Below the pieces are notes generated by a model that had not been told where the DNA came from, searched no databases, and saw only the letters and a list, made by a program, of their open reading frames with translations. From contig JARGXX010000095.1 of assembly GCA_030374765.1 (NCBI GenBank), positions 2,108,001-2,172,000 of the forward strand: 64,000 bases of DNA. The letters run 5' to 3'. Below, in pieces: positions 20,354 to 31,249 of the stretch. A program made the translations under genes and the position numbers. The stretch comes from Agarophyton chilense. Lineage: Eukaryota; Rhodophyta; Florideophyceae; Gracilariales; Gracilariaceae. How positions within the stretch are numbered: position 1 is the first letter of the stretch; each line of letters opens with the position of its first letter.

Positions 20354-20794
20354 ATGATGATGAGCAGAGTGTTATCCGCACGGGGCGCCGTTCCTGCGCT
20401 CCTTACGCGCGGGAACCTCCGACATTTGAACCCGCAAACTCGCTCCTCTTCCTTGGCTTTGAACCAAGTTCCCGCAACAGGTTTTGTCCCTCGAGTGCAA
20501 GTCACCCACAATTTCACTCACCCGTGGTCGCTCAAGGAAACCCGCTTAATCGACTCGCAGGATGATGCGCCAAATGTCAAAGTGTTGACTTGTCTTGGCC
20601 CTCATTTGGAAACGGACACCGATCGAACCGGGAGGGAACAGAGCAAAGGGTTGGCGATCGCAATACTTCCGGGAGAAAGTTGGATTGAAGAAGAAGGAAT
20701 TCTTGCAAGCAGTACATTGAAGAAACGTCGTTTAAAGATGAATCGCCACAAATACCGAAAGAGGAGAAAGCGCGATCGCCGGAAGTCCAAGTAA
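20354..20794 (+). CDS. Mitochondrial small ribosomal subunit protein mS38 (AURKAIP1/COX24-type)
   Basis: 146 residues from the first ATG; ATGs also follow immediately (MMMSR). The C-terminus is the hallmark: STLKKRRLKMNRHKYRKRR followed by KRDRRKSK, the very basic helix of the mS38/AURKAIP1 (DUF1713) family, which threads into 12S/15S-type rRNA in the mitoribosome. The N-terminal ~30 residues are Arg/Ser-rich without acidic residues, as expected of a mitochondrial transit peptide. The middle is not conserved in the family. Divergent from the DUF1475-like gene. Confidence 0.85.
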   Translation: MMMSRVLSARGAVPALLTRGNLRHLNPQTRSSSLALNQVPATGFVPRVQVTHNFTHPWSLKETRLIDSQDDAPNVKVLTCLGPHLETDTDRTGREQSKGLAIAILPGESWIEEEGILASSTLKKRRLKMNRHKYRKRRKRDRRKSK

Positions 20795-21904
20795 GTCCGC
20801 GAATTAAAGTCTACAGATCGCCGGGCTCCTTGCCTTACAGCCTACCGTGTTGCTTGTACAACTTTCAGTTCGGTCCCCTTGGTACCATAGCCCCTCATTT
20901 ACTGGAAATAGTACTCACGGGCCTGATGTTTTCTCCTTGCTCTGTGGTCAACGCTTCGCCATGCTTCGGTCGCTTGTGCCATAGAAATTATCCATTATTT
21001 CGCCGAAGGGTCGCCACTGAAGTATGCTGCTTTCTTCCGCGAAATAACAGTTTTTCTCTCTTCGAAAGTGGATCTAGACGAAAAATGTAAGCACGAATAC
21101 CAACAATATCAAAATCCAAGTATTGCAAGAAGTACCACGAGTTTCTGATGGCGTCGAGATTTTGGGGGGACTATTGGGAATCGGTTCAGCATTCATTGTC
21201 AGTCCCACGACTGGAAGAGAGTCGGTCGCTGAAAAGGGCATTTGAGGTTTGTGTGTATCAGCAATGTGTTTTGTGTCACATATCAGGAGTGCTGTAACGT
21301 TTCCAAAGCAATTTGAATTTTGCTCAGCTCGTTGTATGGGACAGGGGAGGGAGAATAAATGTGTACCCGAGGGATAGTAGTGTCGCACAGGACGAACTAG
21401 AGGAGAAACGAAGAACGGCTGCTTTCCAGTATCTGAGATACGTTTTCGTGAGGCTGAGACGTTAAGGATTTCACATGAAACCTGTCGGCTTTGAGTCGTT
21501 ATCCAAAGTGAACATTCACCTCAGTGCATAGATAGGGATCCATCTTTTTCGTTAGAGGCACGGAGTATAGAACGAGTTTCTTTCGTTTGAGTGGAATCTT
21601 ACCATGATACGATGTATTGGCGATCTACCTGATTCATGAATGGAGGTGGACGAGGAGAAGAGCGGGCTCGTCTTCCAGAGTTGCAGAGCCGATGTCGTTG
21701 CAATAATGCAGGGTTTGTCACCGGCTTAGGAATGGCAACAAAATGTAGAACTCAGCGCTGAAGTTGACTTATTTAACAGACCGAAGCGAAAGCTCAGGGA
21801 GATCTTAGTAAATTTCTCGCTTCTTTTGCTGTTTCTTTTCGCGAGCACAGTACTGCACAAAACTCATGTGTTTCCCCATCGAAATGAAGCAATTGTTACA
21901 CCCT
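20795..21904. other. Intergenic region
   Basis: Downstream of mS38 and downstream of the phosphatase gene on the other strand. Only short frames without motifs. No repeat or element seen. Confidence 0.5.
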
Positions 21905-23164
21905 TCAATCGTTGTGGAGTTGATGTGGTGCAGTTAAAATTGCAGAAGGGCGAATCACCTCTACCAGACACCAACGTCCATGACGAGTGGAGAGCCTTAG
22001 GCATTCCTGAATGTTTTGATCGACCGACTCTTCTTCGTTCCCAACGTATTCTAACAAAGCAGCGCAGCCAGTTCCCATAACTGGTCTATGACCTGTCAGG
22101 CGCTCGACGAGTTCTTCGCACCCTGGATTGTGACAAACTACCATGAGGGTGGTATTGTCAGCAAGTCCTTTCTCGCCTAGCGCGTCATCTACAGCTACAG
22201 CCATTTCTTCTCCAGTAACAGCGTAGTATAAGGACTCCGTGCAGGTCGTCGCAGCTCTGTCGCTTCCCGAGAATTCTAACAGGCTTAGCGTTTGTACAGT
22301 CCTTACCGAATCTGAACAAAGAATAACATCCGGGACCCACATCTTTTGCGACAGCTCAGACCCAACTACTCTTGCTTCCTCTTTCCCTTTCGCGCTGAGA
22401 ACGCGATCATGATCAGGAGCGTCTGCTTCACCGTCCCACGTCGTCTTTGCATGACGTAAGAGTATGAGTCGTCGCCCCGTGTCAACCGCAGCGTCTTGGC
22501 GATAGAAAACGTCCCTGACGTTTTCGACATCCACGTCCGAGTCAGCACTAAAGCGCTCTGAAGGTTGAGTGGGGTTGTTGTTAGTCACATACATGTTTTT
22601 AGATTTCTCTTGGTTACGTTGGTTTTCCACACTCAGTAATCCCGCCAACGTTGCATCAAACAAGTGTCGAACGGCTCTGGAGAATGAAGTGACAGAGTTG
22701 GATACACACTCCATGTCAGTCATGCGAGAAACTGCCCATTTGCCCAGCTGACGCACATTTGAGAGCCATATCAACGCTTTCCACGCGTTATGCGTAATCA
22801 GCTGCCAAAAACGCCATACAAGAACTGCAATAAGCAGAAATGCTCCAACGCAAAGCGATAGAGCCTCTACAAAGATGCGCCCGAAAAAAGTCCTCGAAGC
22901 CCCGTGCGGAAGGCGGTTTTCATTTTCATTCGAACGGCGTTCGCCTGATGGTGGTTTTGTGCACGCTATTGGTATTCTTCTGACCGCTCGAAAAGCAGAA
23001 AGTCTGGGGAAAAAAGGTCTGCTTGTTGAGGCGAGTGCCTTCTTCCGGTGGTCTTTGTGACGAACCGGAAATCGCACAGAATGCACAAACGAAGGCGCTG
23101 ATCGTTCCATGTTTCGCAGGATATCAGGATGAAAGAAGTGGTTTTGATAGGCGAAAGCAACCAT
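21905..23164 (-). CDS. Membrane-anchored SixA-type histidine phosphatase
   Basis: 419 residues from an ATG. Residues 1-95 are Arg/Ser-rich without a clear hydrophobic signal, resembling an organelle transit peptide. One strong hydrophobic segment lies at about 100-125 (LCVGAFLLIAVLVWRFWQLI). The phosphatase domain begins near residue 232: RRLILLRHAKTTW (phosphate-accepting His in RHA), HDRVLSAKGKEEA, CSDSVRTVQT (second Arg), and MVVCHNPGCEELVERLTG (second His). All key residues are present. SixA-type enzymes dephosphorylate histidine phosphotransfer domains in bacteria; plastid relatives exist in algae and plants. The substrate here is unknown. A plastid or mitochondrial membrane location is inference from the N-terminus. 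Confidence 0.88.
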   Translation of the reverse strand: MVAFAYQNHFFHPDILRNMERSAPSFVHSVRFPVRHKDHRKKALASTSRPFFPRLSAFRAVRRIPIACTKPPSGERRSNENENRLPHGASRTFFGRIFVEALSLCVGAFLLIAVLVWRFWQLITHNAWKALIWLSNVRQLGKWAVSRMTDMECVSNSVTSFSRAVRHLFDATLAGLLSVENQRNQEKSKNMYVTNNNPTQPSERFSADSDVDVENVRDVFYRQDAAVDTGRRLILLRHAKTTWDGEADAPDHDRVLSAKGKEEARVVGSELSQKMWVPDVILCSDSVRTVQTLSLLEFSGSDRAATTCTESLYYAVTGEEMAVAVDDALGEKGLADNTTLMVVCHNPGCEELVERLTGHRPVMGTGCAALLEYVGNEEESVDQNIQECLRLSTRHGRWCLVEVIRPSAILTAPHQLHND

Positions 23165-23991
23165 TCAGACGGAAGTATGAAATGAAAAGGAACGTAGGCA
23201 ATGCGAAGCACCTTGCCAACCGGTGGCTCCAATGACGGTTTTTAGTGGAGGTCAAGATCTCTCTGATGCCCGACATGAGAACACTTTGACCGTTCGCTGG
23301 CTACTGTGCAGAATTTGGAATAAATCGTTGACATTCTGACATCGATACGGGGCCCTATGGGTGGCTGAGAAACACGATGTGAGATAAGAAAATCTGAGGT
23401 GTAGCCGCGACAGGAATATGTGGTCGCACTGCTTGTGATGTGCGTGCCACAGATATTTATCGTCATTTCCGCATCGCGACTCCCCAGATTTCTTATGTCT
23501 AGTCAGCCACTCATCGTACGATAAAAGCTCGCGTAATAGTCATCAAAGCCAGGAGAAAGGGAGAGAGAGGACGCCGGGTATTCGTAATCACTAGAGTTCA
23601 TATCTAATGATAGGAAACCCATTTGTTTGCAGGTCAAAGCGATGAACTGCATTCCAGAGATTGGAGAGGATGAATGAAGACAAAATATTGCTGAAGAGAG
23701 AAAATGGAGATATATATCCATCTTTGGGGTTTGATAAGCAAAAATAATGATGATCATAACACAATATCCCAACACGTGCAGCTACAGGCAATTCAGTACT
23801 TTGAAGACGGGGATTGACGGAGTTATGGCTGAGTTTCTTGAGCAATGACCTGACGATTATCAAAAGGCCTTCTACAATTTATGCACTACCTTCCTTTGAA
23901 TCAGCCGCATAGTTTCTGGAAGTCCTTCCAAGCGGGATTTCTCAGGTCTGTACAAATAGGTACAAGAAACAAGCATGCCATCATCACCTCA
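23165..23991. other. Intergenic region
   Basis: Upstream of the phosphatase and downstream of the polytopic membrane gene, both on minus. Short overlapping frames only; nothing recognised. Confidence 0.5.
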
Positions 23992-25497
23992 TCAAATGTT
24001 AGACTGCACAAGATGACTCGGTCGCAGATTACCGTTTCGAGCATCTTTCAGAAACCTTGCAGCGAATTTGAATAACTGTCGAGGTCGAAGGTTCTTTGGC
24101 GGTTCAATATAAAACGTCGGGTACTCTTGTTCTTGTTCTTGCGTTGGGTTCACGCTCGGGGTGTTGGATTCATTGGCTTCCATGGGCTCCGCGTGAACGT
24201 CTCCAGCAGGAGTAGAATGCGCGGTCGAAGTGTCGGGCCCATCTTGACCAGGAGCGGCATGCTCCTCCCCCGAACTGACATCTTGCGGACCATCCTCGAG
24301 GTCGGGATGTGTACCCTTCCCATCAATTTCCTTAGAGAATGCCACCGCCACATCGAAAATGAACACTAGAACTACTAACTCCCACACTGATTCTTTCAGC
24401 TCAGCTTTAAAATCTCTGAAATCGAGTAGCATGCAACCGCAAGTTATCAATCGGTAGCTTTCTGTTCGATCATGAAGTTTTCGAATGTCAGAGAACAAGG
24501 GGTAAAGATCTTTCAGCACAATGCTTGCTAAAGTTATCATAAGGAAAGGAAACCATATGTTTTGCCTAAAGATGATGCTCTTGATGATGATATAGAACTC
24601 GAAGATGATTGATAAAATCAGAATCGCGAGAAAAACTGAAGCGATGATAGCTGCCTCCGAAAAGAACTGGTTGAGTAATGCATGTCTGCTGAAGCCGCCA
24701 AGCGTCAGGGCCTTCCCGTCATTCTTTGTGCAAGCAGGGATGTTTCGTCCAGGGTCTTCTTGATTAAGCTTCAACCTAGAGATCGGGGCAGGATTATTAA
24801 TTTGGAAGCGGGTTTTCGCATCGCATTGCTTAACTTCATCAGCAGAAAGCACCTTCTTTGCGTAGACTTGACCGCCTACAAGGCAGGTGTAGCGATCAAT
24901 TTCTTTGTTATATGAACATCCATAGACATCAGTACGAGCTCGAATCATGATGCACGCCGCGAGTCCGCCTGATACAGCTATTACGATCGCTGATATGAGA
25001 AGTTTTTTCTTGTTGAGCCTTCGTTTTACACAGTAGTCCTGCACTATGCCAAGAAAAATGACCAAAGACTCCATGCCAGTTGCAACAATTCGAAAAATGT
25101 CTGTGACAAGCGGCATCCATGGTTGAAAGTGCCATTTTCGAATCAATTCAAACTTTTTATAACACTGAGCTGCGATCGATACCCATTTTGTGTCCCTCGC
25201 TAGAGTGATTCCTTGTATCACGACTTCAACAATATGCTCAGACCACAGAGTAGTGAGAGCAGCAAATGCAACAAAAATGAGTATAAAGAAGTATTTGAGC
25301 CTTCTCCTTGTCTTAACGAACAGTGCAATGTCAATGAGTGTCACAGCCAGCACCACTAACGCTGCGACAAACAAGACTATGTCTGGAGGCTGGTCGATTT
25401 CAGCGAAAGTGAGATTTCTCGGCTCTTCTTTTGGCAATTCGGTTAGGCATTGCTTCAAAGTGGTGGAGTTGTCAATAATATCCTGGTTTACAGACAT
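23992..25497 (-). CDS. Polytopic membrane protein with acidic C-terminal tail, function unknown
   Basis: 501 residues from an ATG. NxS/T sequons at residues 10 and 28 precede the first hydrophobic segment (about 39-61), so the N-terminus probably faces outside. Further hydrophobic segments are near 69-88, 132-150, 163-186, 276-300, 309-328 and 370-385. A Cys-containing loop between about 190 and 265 (YGCSYNKE, YTCLVGG, VKQCDAK, IPACTKN) is a likely disulfide-stabilised outer loop. Residues about 395-460 are Asp/Glu/Pro/Gly/Ser-rich and disordered, followed by a basic end. The topology is loosely receptor-like with seven or so helices, but I see no signature of a known receptor family. It is not evidently related to the pair at 12081 and 15388. 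Confidence 0.8.
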   Translation of the reverse strand: MSVNQDIIDNSTTLKQCLTELPKEEPRNLTFAEIDQPPDIVLFVAALVVLAVTLIDIALFVKTRRRLKYFFILIFVAFAALTTLWSEHIVEVVIQGITLARDTKWVSIAAQCYKKFELIRKWHFQPWMPLVTDIFRIVATGMESLVIFLGIVQDYCVKRRLNKKKLLISAIVIAVSGGLAACIMIRARTDVYGCSYNKEIDRYTCLVGGQVYAKKVLSADEVKQCDAKTRFQINNPAPISRLKLNQEDPGRNIPACTKNDGKALTLGGFSRHALLNQFFSEAAIIASVFLAILILSIIFEFYIIIKSIIFRQNIWFPFLMITLASIVLKDLYPLFSDIRKLHDRTESYRLITCGCMLLDFRDFKAELKESVWELVVLVFIFDVAVAFSKEIDGKGTHPDLEDGPQDVSSGEEHAAPGQDGPDTSTAHSTPAGDVHAEPMEANESNTPSVNPTQEQEQEYPTFYIEPPKNLRPRQLFKFAARFLKDARNGNLRPSHLVQSNI

Positions 25498-26252
25498 GAA
25501 TATATTGCACAGAGCAGGCAGGCACAGGGGCGCCTTCGGAAAGTTGTCTCAGAGTTTATGAGGAGCGATACGCTAATTCGGTTGCATGCGCATAGTAGAT
25601 ATTGAGACCTGAAATGACTGAGGTGCATTCACCTAAGTTGCTGCTCGTGGTTCCGTCCCGAGAGCAAACTCTGGACACAAACTTTGCGTACGGTCCCCGA
25701 ATGACAGAAAATGGTACCACTCGCACCTGTGTGGGTTGAACGGAAATATATCTCGGGCCTGGGGTCAACGAATTGTCCCTATTACAAACCCGATTGGCGA
25801 AGGTACCGAATGGCACAAGAAATGCGTTTAAAGGTTGGTAGTTGGTAGTGGAAGCTTAGTATGGTTGTTTATTCTCCAAGGTGGTCCAAAGCAAGTACTT
25901 AGAACCGCAGGTATCGTTGGTACAGTATTCCGTCGCCAGCAGAAGAACAGTAGGTACTTCTTGATACATCGACATGGTCATATTTGAAAATTTGTCATGC
26001 TGCTTGCAATCCCGTAGGGACTCGTGCAGATTTGTTGCTGCTCGGTAGTACCATGGTTAATGACAACAAACCAACTGCAATGCTGCTGACTTGCCTGGAA
26101 AAAGCAAATAACGGTTTGAGAAGAATCTAACGTGAGTTTTAATACATCTGCAATTTCGTATTTTCGTAAGGTCAGATGAGCACCATAAATACAGTTCTCG
26201 TTGGATCGCTGTTGGCCATGACACGTTTCAAACGAGAAGGCTGTAAGAGGGG
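25498..26252. other. Intergenic region before the Harbinger cluster
   Basis: No gene recognised. It contains the upstream region of the membrane gene ending at 25497 and runs to the ATT target site at 26253-26255. Confidence 0.5.
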
Positions 26253-26486
26253 ATTAGAGGTTTACGCCGTATGAATAGAAGGTTTTGGCACAGAGAGTTC
26301 GGTAAAAAATTTCGGTAGCTAGGTTACAATTTTTTAACCATTACCGAATAAAAGAGAATTATTTTGGCGTACAGTTCGGTATTATGGGATGGGTGGGGAG
26401 GTGGGCAACGTGCCAACGAACTCACTCCGCTTGCCAAGATGCGGATCAAGGATGGCGCCATCACGAAAGTGAGGCGTTGAGCAACT

Positions 26487-28514
26487 ATGGCCCTGCTGTG
26501 TCTCGTGCGTTCTCGAAAAGCGGATGCAACTAACCTGCTTGCAACTCTTTTCATGCGTATGGTGCAGTACGGAGCAATGAAAGAGGCGCTGTACACCAAA
26601 CGAATTTTACAAGGGAGCTCTACTTGGTTTAACTTGCAAGCTCTAGACGATTCTATGTGTATGAAGCGGTTTCGATTTGTTAAAGCCGATATATACAGAA
26701 TCGTTAACATGTTGTTCTGGCCTGCCAGTAAGAATTCTACTGCAAGAAGACGTTACAGAACTAACGCTGTGTTTTCGTTTTGTTTCTTTTGTAGAAGGCT
26801 GGTTACGATTAGTAGGTGGTGGGATCTGGAAGAAGAGTTTGGTATGAGGGCGCCAGCGTTAAATGAGATCTTCTACGAAACGCTAGAATTCATGTTCGAT
26901 CGTTTCAATAAACTTATAACTGAGAATCGAGATGAGTTCATACAGGAGCGCACTCTTTTGTATACGGAATGCGTGAAACACGCAGATGCCACCCTGGAGA
27001 GCTGTTTTGGGTTCATCGATGAGACGAGTATCTACATTGCGCGGTCTAAAGGGAGACAATAGAGAGCCACTTTCAGTGGCCACAAGCGCAGAAACTGCCT
27101 TAAGTTTCAAGCCATAAGTCTACCGGATGGCCTCATCATTAACTTATACGGTCCTGTGGAAGGAAGACGTCATGATATGAAGCTATATAGAAATTCAAGT
27201 ATTGCTGCTGATCTCCAAAGATCGCTACTGTAGAGCAACGCCCAGTTAGGGGATACTTGAAGATGCAACTCATAGAATGAGGGTTGAACCCTCCGAGGGT
27301 TATAACAATGATCCACTCTAGGGTGTGCTGAGGTGGCACGGTTTTCTGGTTAGAGTTCGCCTATGAAGAGAAGAGTCGGATGGTCCATGGTTGAATTGGC
27401 CCCGTGATACACGTGGCTTAATTTCGGCACCGATTTTCGGATATTTGTTAGAACGTTGGACTTTTGGGTTCTGACAGTGGGATTTCCACGTGTATGGCCC
27501 TGAGCAGGTGCGCACTACTGTAATTAGTAGAGTTTAGTGGGCCCTACTTAGGGAGACGAGATCTGACAGTCCGAAGCTCAGAGTAAAGGGGAACCAAGGT
27601 TGGTCTTCGATACCTTTAGTGGTTCTTCGTCGCCATCGTTTCGGCCTTACAACCCGGAACGGGCTCTGGTTAGCAACGCCTGCGTAGGGACACGACTCCA
27701 CTTGGAGAGTGCCCACGTTTGGGTTCCGTGCAACCACCCCCTTGGGACCGCTCAGACGACCTGCGTGCACGATACCCCGTGGGGGTTCTGCTTACTTGTT
27801 GCGTGCTTTTTGTGTTTCCTTTCGAGGACAGGTTTTCGCCCCTGTATTGGGTTTCTTTTGTTGTTTCGCCCCTTTTCTGGTTCTCGGGTCCGGTGCCTGT
27901 GAGTGCCCGACCCTCGCCTCGTTTTTCCTCTTCGCCGGATCTTCCCCCATTCTTTGGGATACTCATACCCATTCCCGACCCAACGGTTTCTACCCCTCAC
28001 CTCCGTCGGTACTGCCGAAATCCCTCGTGGGAGTTACACCCCACACTACGGGTGGAACGGAGGGCTCTGTCTCTGAGTCTGCCTCCCCCAGGGAGCAAGG
28101 CTTCGAACACCTTGAGAACACTTCCCGTCGCCGGGTTTTGCTCCACAGCTACTAGTTGGAGACAAACAGTTTTACCTGCATGGGGACCCGGCCTATGTTC
28201 TTCGAAGTTATTTGCAAGTCGGGTTTCAAGGTGCGTCTTTGACGCAATAACAAAAGGATTTTAACAAGCAAATGTCTGCTTGCAGGATAGCTGTGAAGTG
28301 GGCGTTCAAAGACATCAAGAAATACTTTACTCATGTGGACGCTTCACAAAAATTGGGTCTCCCACGGACTTCTGTTGGCCTTTGGTACTATGTGACTGCT
28401 ATTCTTTGGAACATGCGAAATTTCTTGTATAGCTCCCAAAGCTCTCACTTCTTCAAATGCACACCACCATCGCTTGAGACTTACATGAGCACCATGGGTG
28501 CTCTAAATAACTAG
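26487..28514 (+). pseudogene. Harbinger transposase of H1, interrupted by a solo LTR
   Basis: It starts at an ATG and reads MALLCLVRSRKADATNLL, then the family's helix-turn-helix region, then the DDE_4-type nuclease: FGFIDETS (first Asp), YGPVEGRRHDM (second Asp). After a TAG at 27060 the frame continues to 27228, where the 919-bp LTR insertion begins. It resumes at 28153 with QFYLHGDPAYVLRSYLQ, passes a TAA at 28248 and ends ETYMSTMGALNN. The third catalytic position, Glu in AIEWNYK of H2, is Lys here (AVKWAFK), so the protein lost activity by substitution as well as by the stops and insertion. About 365 codons without the insert, a normal length for the family. Confidence 0.9.
27229..28147. 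mobile_element. Solo LTR of a retrotransposon (919 bp)
   Basis: The insertion begins TGTAGAGCAA and ends TTGCTCCACA (TG..CA with a 10-base imperfect inverted repeat), and is flanked by a perfect 5-bp duplication GCTAC at 27224-27228 and 28148-28152. Removing it and one GCTAC restores the transposase frame of H1. TG..CA ends with a 5-bp duplication are typical of LTRs. There is no internal gag or pol, so it is a solo LTR left by recombination. Long overlapping frames inside it (for example 27719-28264) are compositional. The other strand of the same element is equally possible. Confidence 0.88.
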
Positions 28515-28619
28515 AGAGCCTTTACAAGGCCCACCTTGGGGTCTTCAAAAGCTCTTCGCTCGGGCCAGCAATCCTCAAATGATCGCGCGCTCCTGGATGG
28601 AAGAAGTAGACACACCAAC

Positions 28620-29575
28620 TTAGTTTTCCTTGGCCTTTAAGTCCCTGATCAACTCCAACATAGAACGTTGGACCTGCAATCCCACTCGACGCTCTGCTGA
28701 AGCCTCCGCAGACCTCTTCCTCTCCTCTGCAAATCGTTGCGCCTCCAAATCCACCCGACGCTTCTCTATATCATTACGGCGCTCTCCAGCAATTGCTTCC
28801 GTCTGAATACGGTGCTCTTCTAGCGCAATGCGCTTTTCCTCGAAGTCTAACCGCTTTTCGTCCCTACTTTCCTGCCGACCAAGCAGAGTTAAACGCTCCA
28901 CCTCTGCTTTCTCCACCACTGAAATAGCTCGGCTCATATCCGTTGTCGCTTGGGTATGACTTGTCTTCTTCTCCTTTGGCATGCTTGCCTCCCCATCTCC
29001 ATCCGGACGTTCACGTGATGAAGCTCTGACCATTTCCATGTCCCTTACCTGTTCCCCCGCAGCAAGAAGTGCGGCTTCTTTATCTGACGCTTCCGCTTTG
29101 GCTTTTGCCTTTTCGTCCTTGTAGTCATCGATTTCCGTGACTAGATCTTGACAAAGCTGCTCGTACTCTCCGTATTCTTCTCCACCGCCAGACGCAGCCG
29201 CTTTATGACCATCATCCTTCCTGAACTTGTTCATCAAGAGCTTGAAACGGTCTTGGCAATGTTTTCCATCCGTCTTCCAACTAACTTGGTAATGTTGAAT
29301 TGTTTTGCCACTTCTTCGAATATCACCAAGCTTTGCCCGTGCGGCGCGCGATGTGCCCCTGCTGCTTGTACCTCTTTCAGAAGAGCCAGATCGAGGTTTT
29401 CTGTGAACTTGCGACGAGCAGGGCCGTTACGAGTTGCCGGATTGCTCCCAGGCTGCGCGTCATCAGTAGAGAGCTGCATGTATTTGGGCTGAGGGGGGGC
29501 ATTGATGCTGGTGTTCCGTATCAGGAACGACAACCGCCCCTGATGGGGCTTGTCGAGTATGGGGCTGGTTTTCAA
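28620..29575 (-). pseudogene. Myb/SANT-like accessory protein of H1
   Basis: Two frames join by one frameshift near 29265. The first (29575 down) has a Myb/SANT-like region, RRKFTENLDLALLKEVQAAG then FEEVAKQFN, followed in the other frame by GKHCQDRFKLLMNKFRKDD. The remainder is a long Glu/Arg coiled coil (EEHRIQTEAIAGERRNDIE and similar) to 28620. Harbinger elements encode such a DNA-binding partner that brings the transposase to the terminal repeats. It is convergent with the transposase (105 bp between stops). Confidence 0.78.
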
Positions 29576-29921
29576 TGGTTGACATGGTGGTGGTGGTGCA
29601 GGCTGTGAGACGGCGGATAGGGCGTGTGTATGGGATACCGAAAAGCCACTTCGGTAAAAAGGGGCAGATACCGAAATTTCGGTCGACCATCTCGGTGGGG
29701 GTTGGCTAACCCTAATTTAGGACCGAAATTTCTACCGAAATATGACCGAACGGCACCGGCCAAAACCCTCTAATGTTTGTGCAAAAACTCGTATCCACGT
29801 CTGACACGTACTGTACGAAAATGGGCGATACGAAAATTAAACCAGAGGTTTACGCTAAAGTGAATTTCGTATGGATAGTGAGTATTAGTACTCTCCTTTG
29901 CTATGCTCAATAACAAGCCTC

Positions 29922-31061
29922 ATGGTTCGGCAGAAGGACTATCGCATCGGGAGAGCGCTTTCTAGGCGAAAGCGTAGAATGCAGCTTCTCTGGCTTTGCG
30001 TGGCGGAGGATGCCCCTGAACAAATTGTAATTAGGAGTTGGAAGCGGGTTTAAAAGGCAAGAGCAGACGTTCGAAACATATTTGTTAGGGTGCAGCACAT
30101 TCAAGAAAGTAGTTTCAATCTTAACTCCTATTCCGAAGAGCAGTCTTTGCACGATTTCCGATTCCGCAAGAGAGATGTAGGGCGCGTATGTGATGCTATG
30201 AATTGGACTGCAGGACGCACTAGAAGAAACCGATATGGTTGTGATTATCTTTGAGCATATAACATCGTACTTAGGCGGTTTTGTTCTTGCGTTACTTGAT
30301 ACGATTTAGAAAGCACATTTGGGATGCACTGCTCACACTTGAGTGATGTGTTCTCGGAAGTGATGGGGAAGTTTGTGGAGGAGAAGGGATAATTGGTAAC
30401 GACACTTCACACTGGTCTACTACAAGAAAGAGAAGATCTATACGCAACGGCAATTGGGGAAGCAGAAGCACCACTGGAGAGCTGTATTGAGTTCATCGAT
30501 TGTAGTAGGATTGGTATAGCCAGACCAGGTGGAGATAAGAGTAATCTAAGGGCATGCCATTCAGGTCATAAGAAGAAGCACTGTTTGATCTACCAGACTG
30601 TCACTACACCAGACGGGCTTATCCTCTCTTTCTATGGACCGGACTTTGGTAGGAGACATGACATGACCCTTCTTCGCAACAGTGGCCTCTTTGGTGCGCT
30701 GCAGAAGTGTTTGAAATTCCAAGAACGGCAATACTTTATCTACGGTGATGCGCCTTACGTGCTAAGACCTTGGCTACAGACTGCGTTTGACCGCGCCACC
30801 GCTACAGAAGAACAAGCGCAATATAACACGAAGATGAGTAGGGTTCAAGTCGCAATTGAATGGAACTACAAATACCTGAAACAGATATGGACGAGGAATG
30901 CCTTCGATTGCTTGCTCAGTGTGCGCAGCTTCCCGGTCGGGCTTCTCTATGTAGCTTTAGCCCTTCTCTTGAACTTTAAGACATGCATTGAAAAGGGTGG
31001 ACATATATCGCACTTCTTTAACTGTGTAGCACCTAGCTTTGAAAACTACATCAACTGTTAA
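29922..31061 (+). pseudogene. Harbinger transposase of H2
   Basis: A single frame from ATG 29922 to the stop at 31061, about 379 codons, interrupted by four in-frame stops (30051 TAA, 30252 TGA, 30297 TGA, 30390 TAA) and by no frameshift. The catalytic blocks are intact: IEFIDCSR (Asp), YGPDFGRRHDM (Asp) and VQVAIEWNYKYLK (Glu). Comparison with H1 shows that the TGA at 30297 stands where H1 has Arg (VTISRWWDLE versus VT*YDLE), which fits CGA to TGA. Family is certain; the gene is dead as written. Confidence 0.9.
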
Positions 31062-31249
31062 AATCATTCCAACAACCATCAACGGCTCCAAAATGATGGG
31101 AACGCCTTCAAATGACCCCATAATGCTTCTTGCAAGCCTCTAGAATGCATAACAGCCCCAGCGGCTTGAGCTCCGCCCCAGACCCCGGTCCTCGCGGACG
31201 GCCTTCGCGATTTCCTTTTTCTCGTCCTGCGCTTTGACAATCGACTACA

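Larger units (their letters stand above)
26277..29771 (+). mobile_element. PIF/Harbinger element H1, inserted in H2 and itself split by a solo LTR
   Basis: The ends AGAAGGTTTTGGC...TTCGGT and (reverse complement of the right end) AGAGGGTTTTGGC...TTCGGT are inverted repeats, with TTTCGGTA further in on both sides. AAT flanks both sides (26274-26276, 29772-29774). It interrupts the left terminal repeat of H2 after base 20. It contains the transposase at 26487-28514 (+) and the Myb-like gene at 28620-29575 (-), tail to tail; without the solo LTR it would be about 2.6 kb. Confidence 0.78.

Noticed and set aside
23242-23863. Small minus-strand proteins of 74-90 codons
   Set aside because: Two overlap in different frames, neither shows a motif, and the region looks like ordinary intergenic DNA.
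27229-28147. DNA transposon instead of solo LTR
   Set aside because: The inverted ends are short, the duplication is 5 bp and the termini are TG..CA; no transposase is inside.
27600-28264. Long + and - frames of 100-181 codons
   Set aside because: They lie inside the solo LTR or cross its end; no motif and low-complexity composition.
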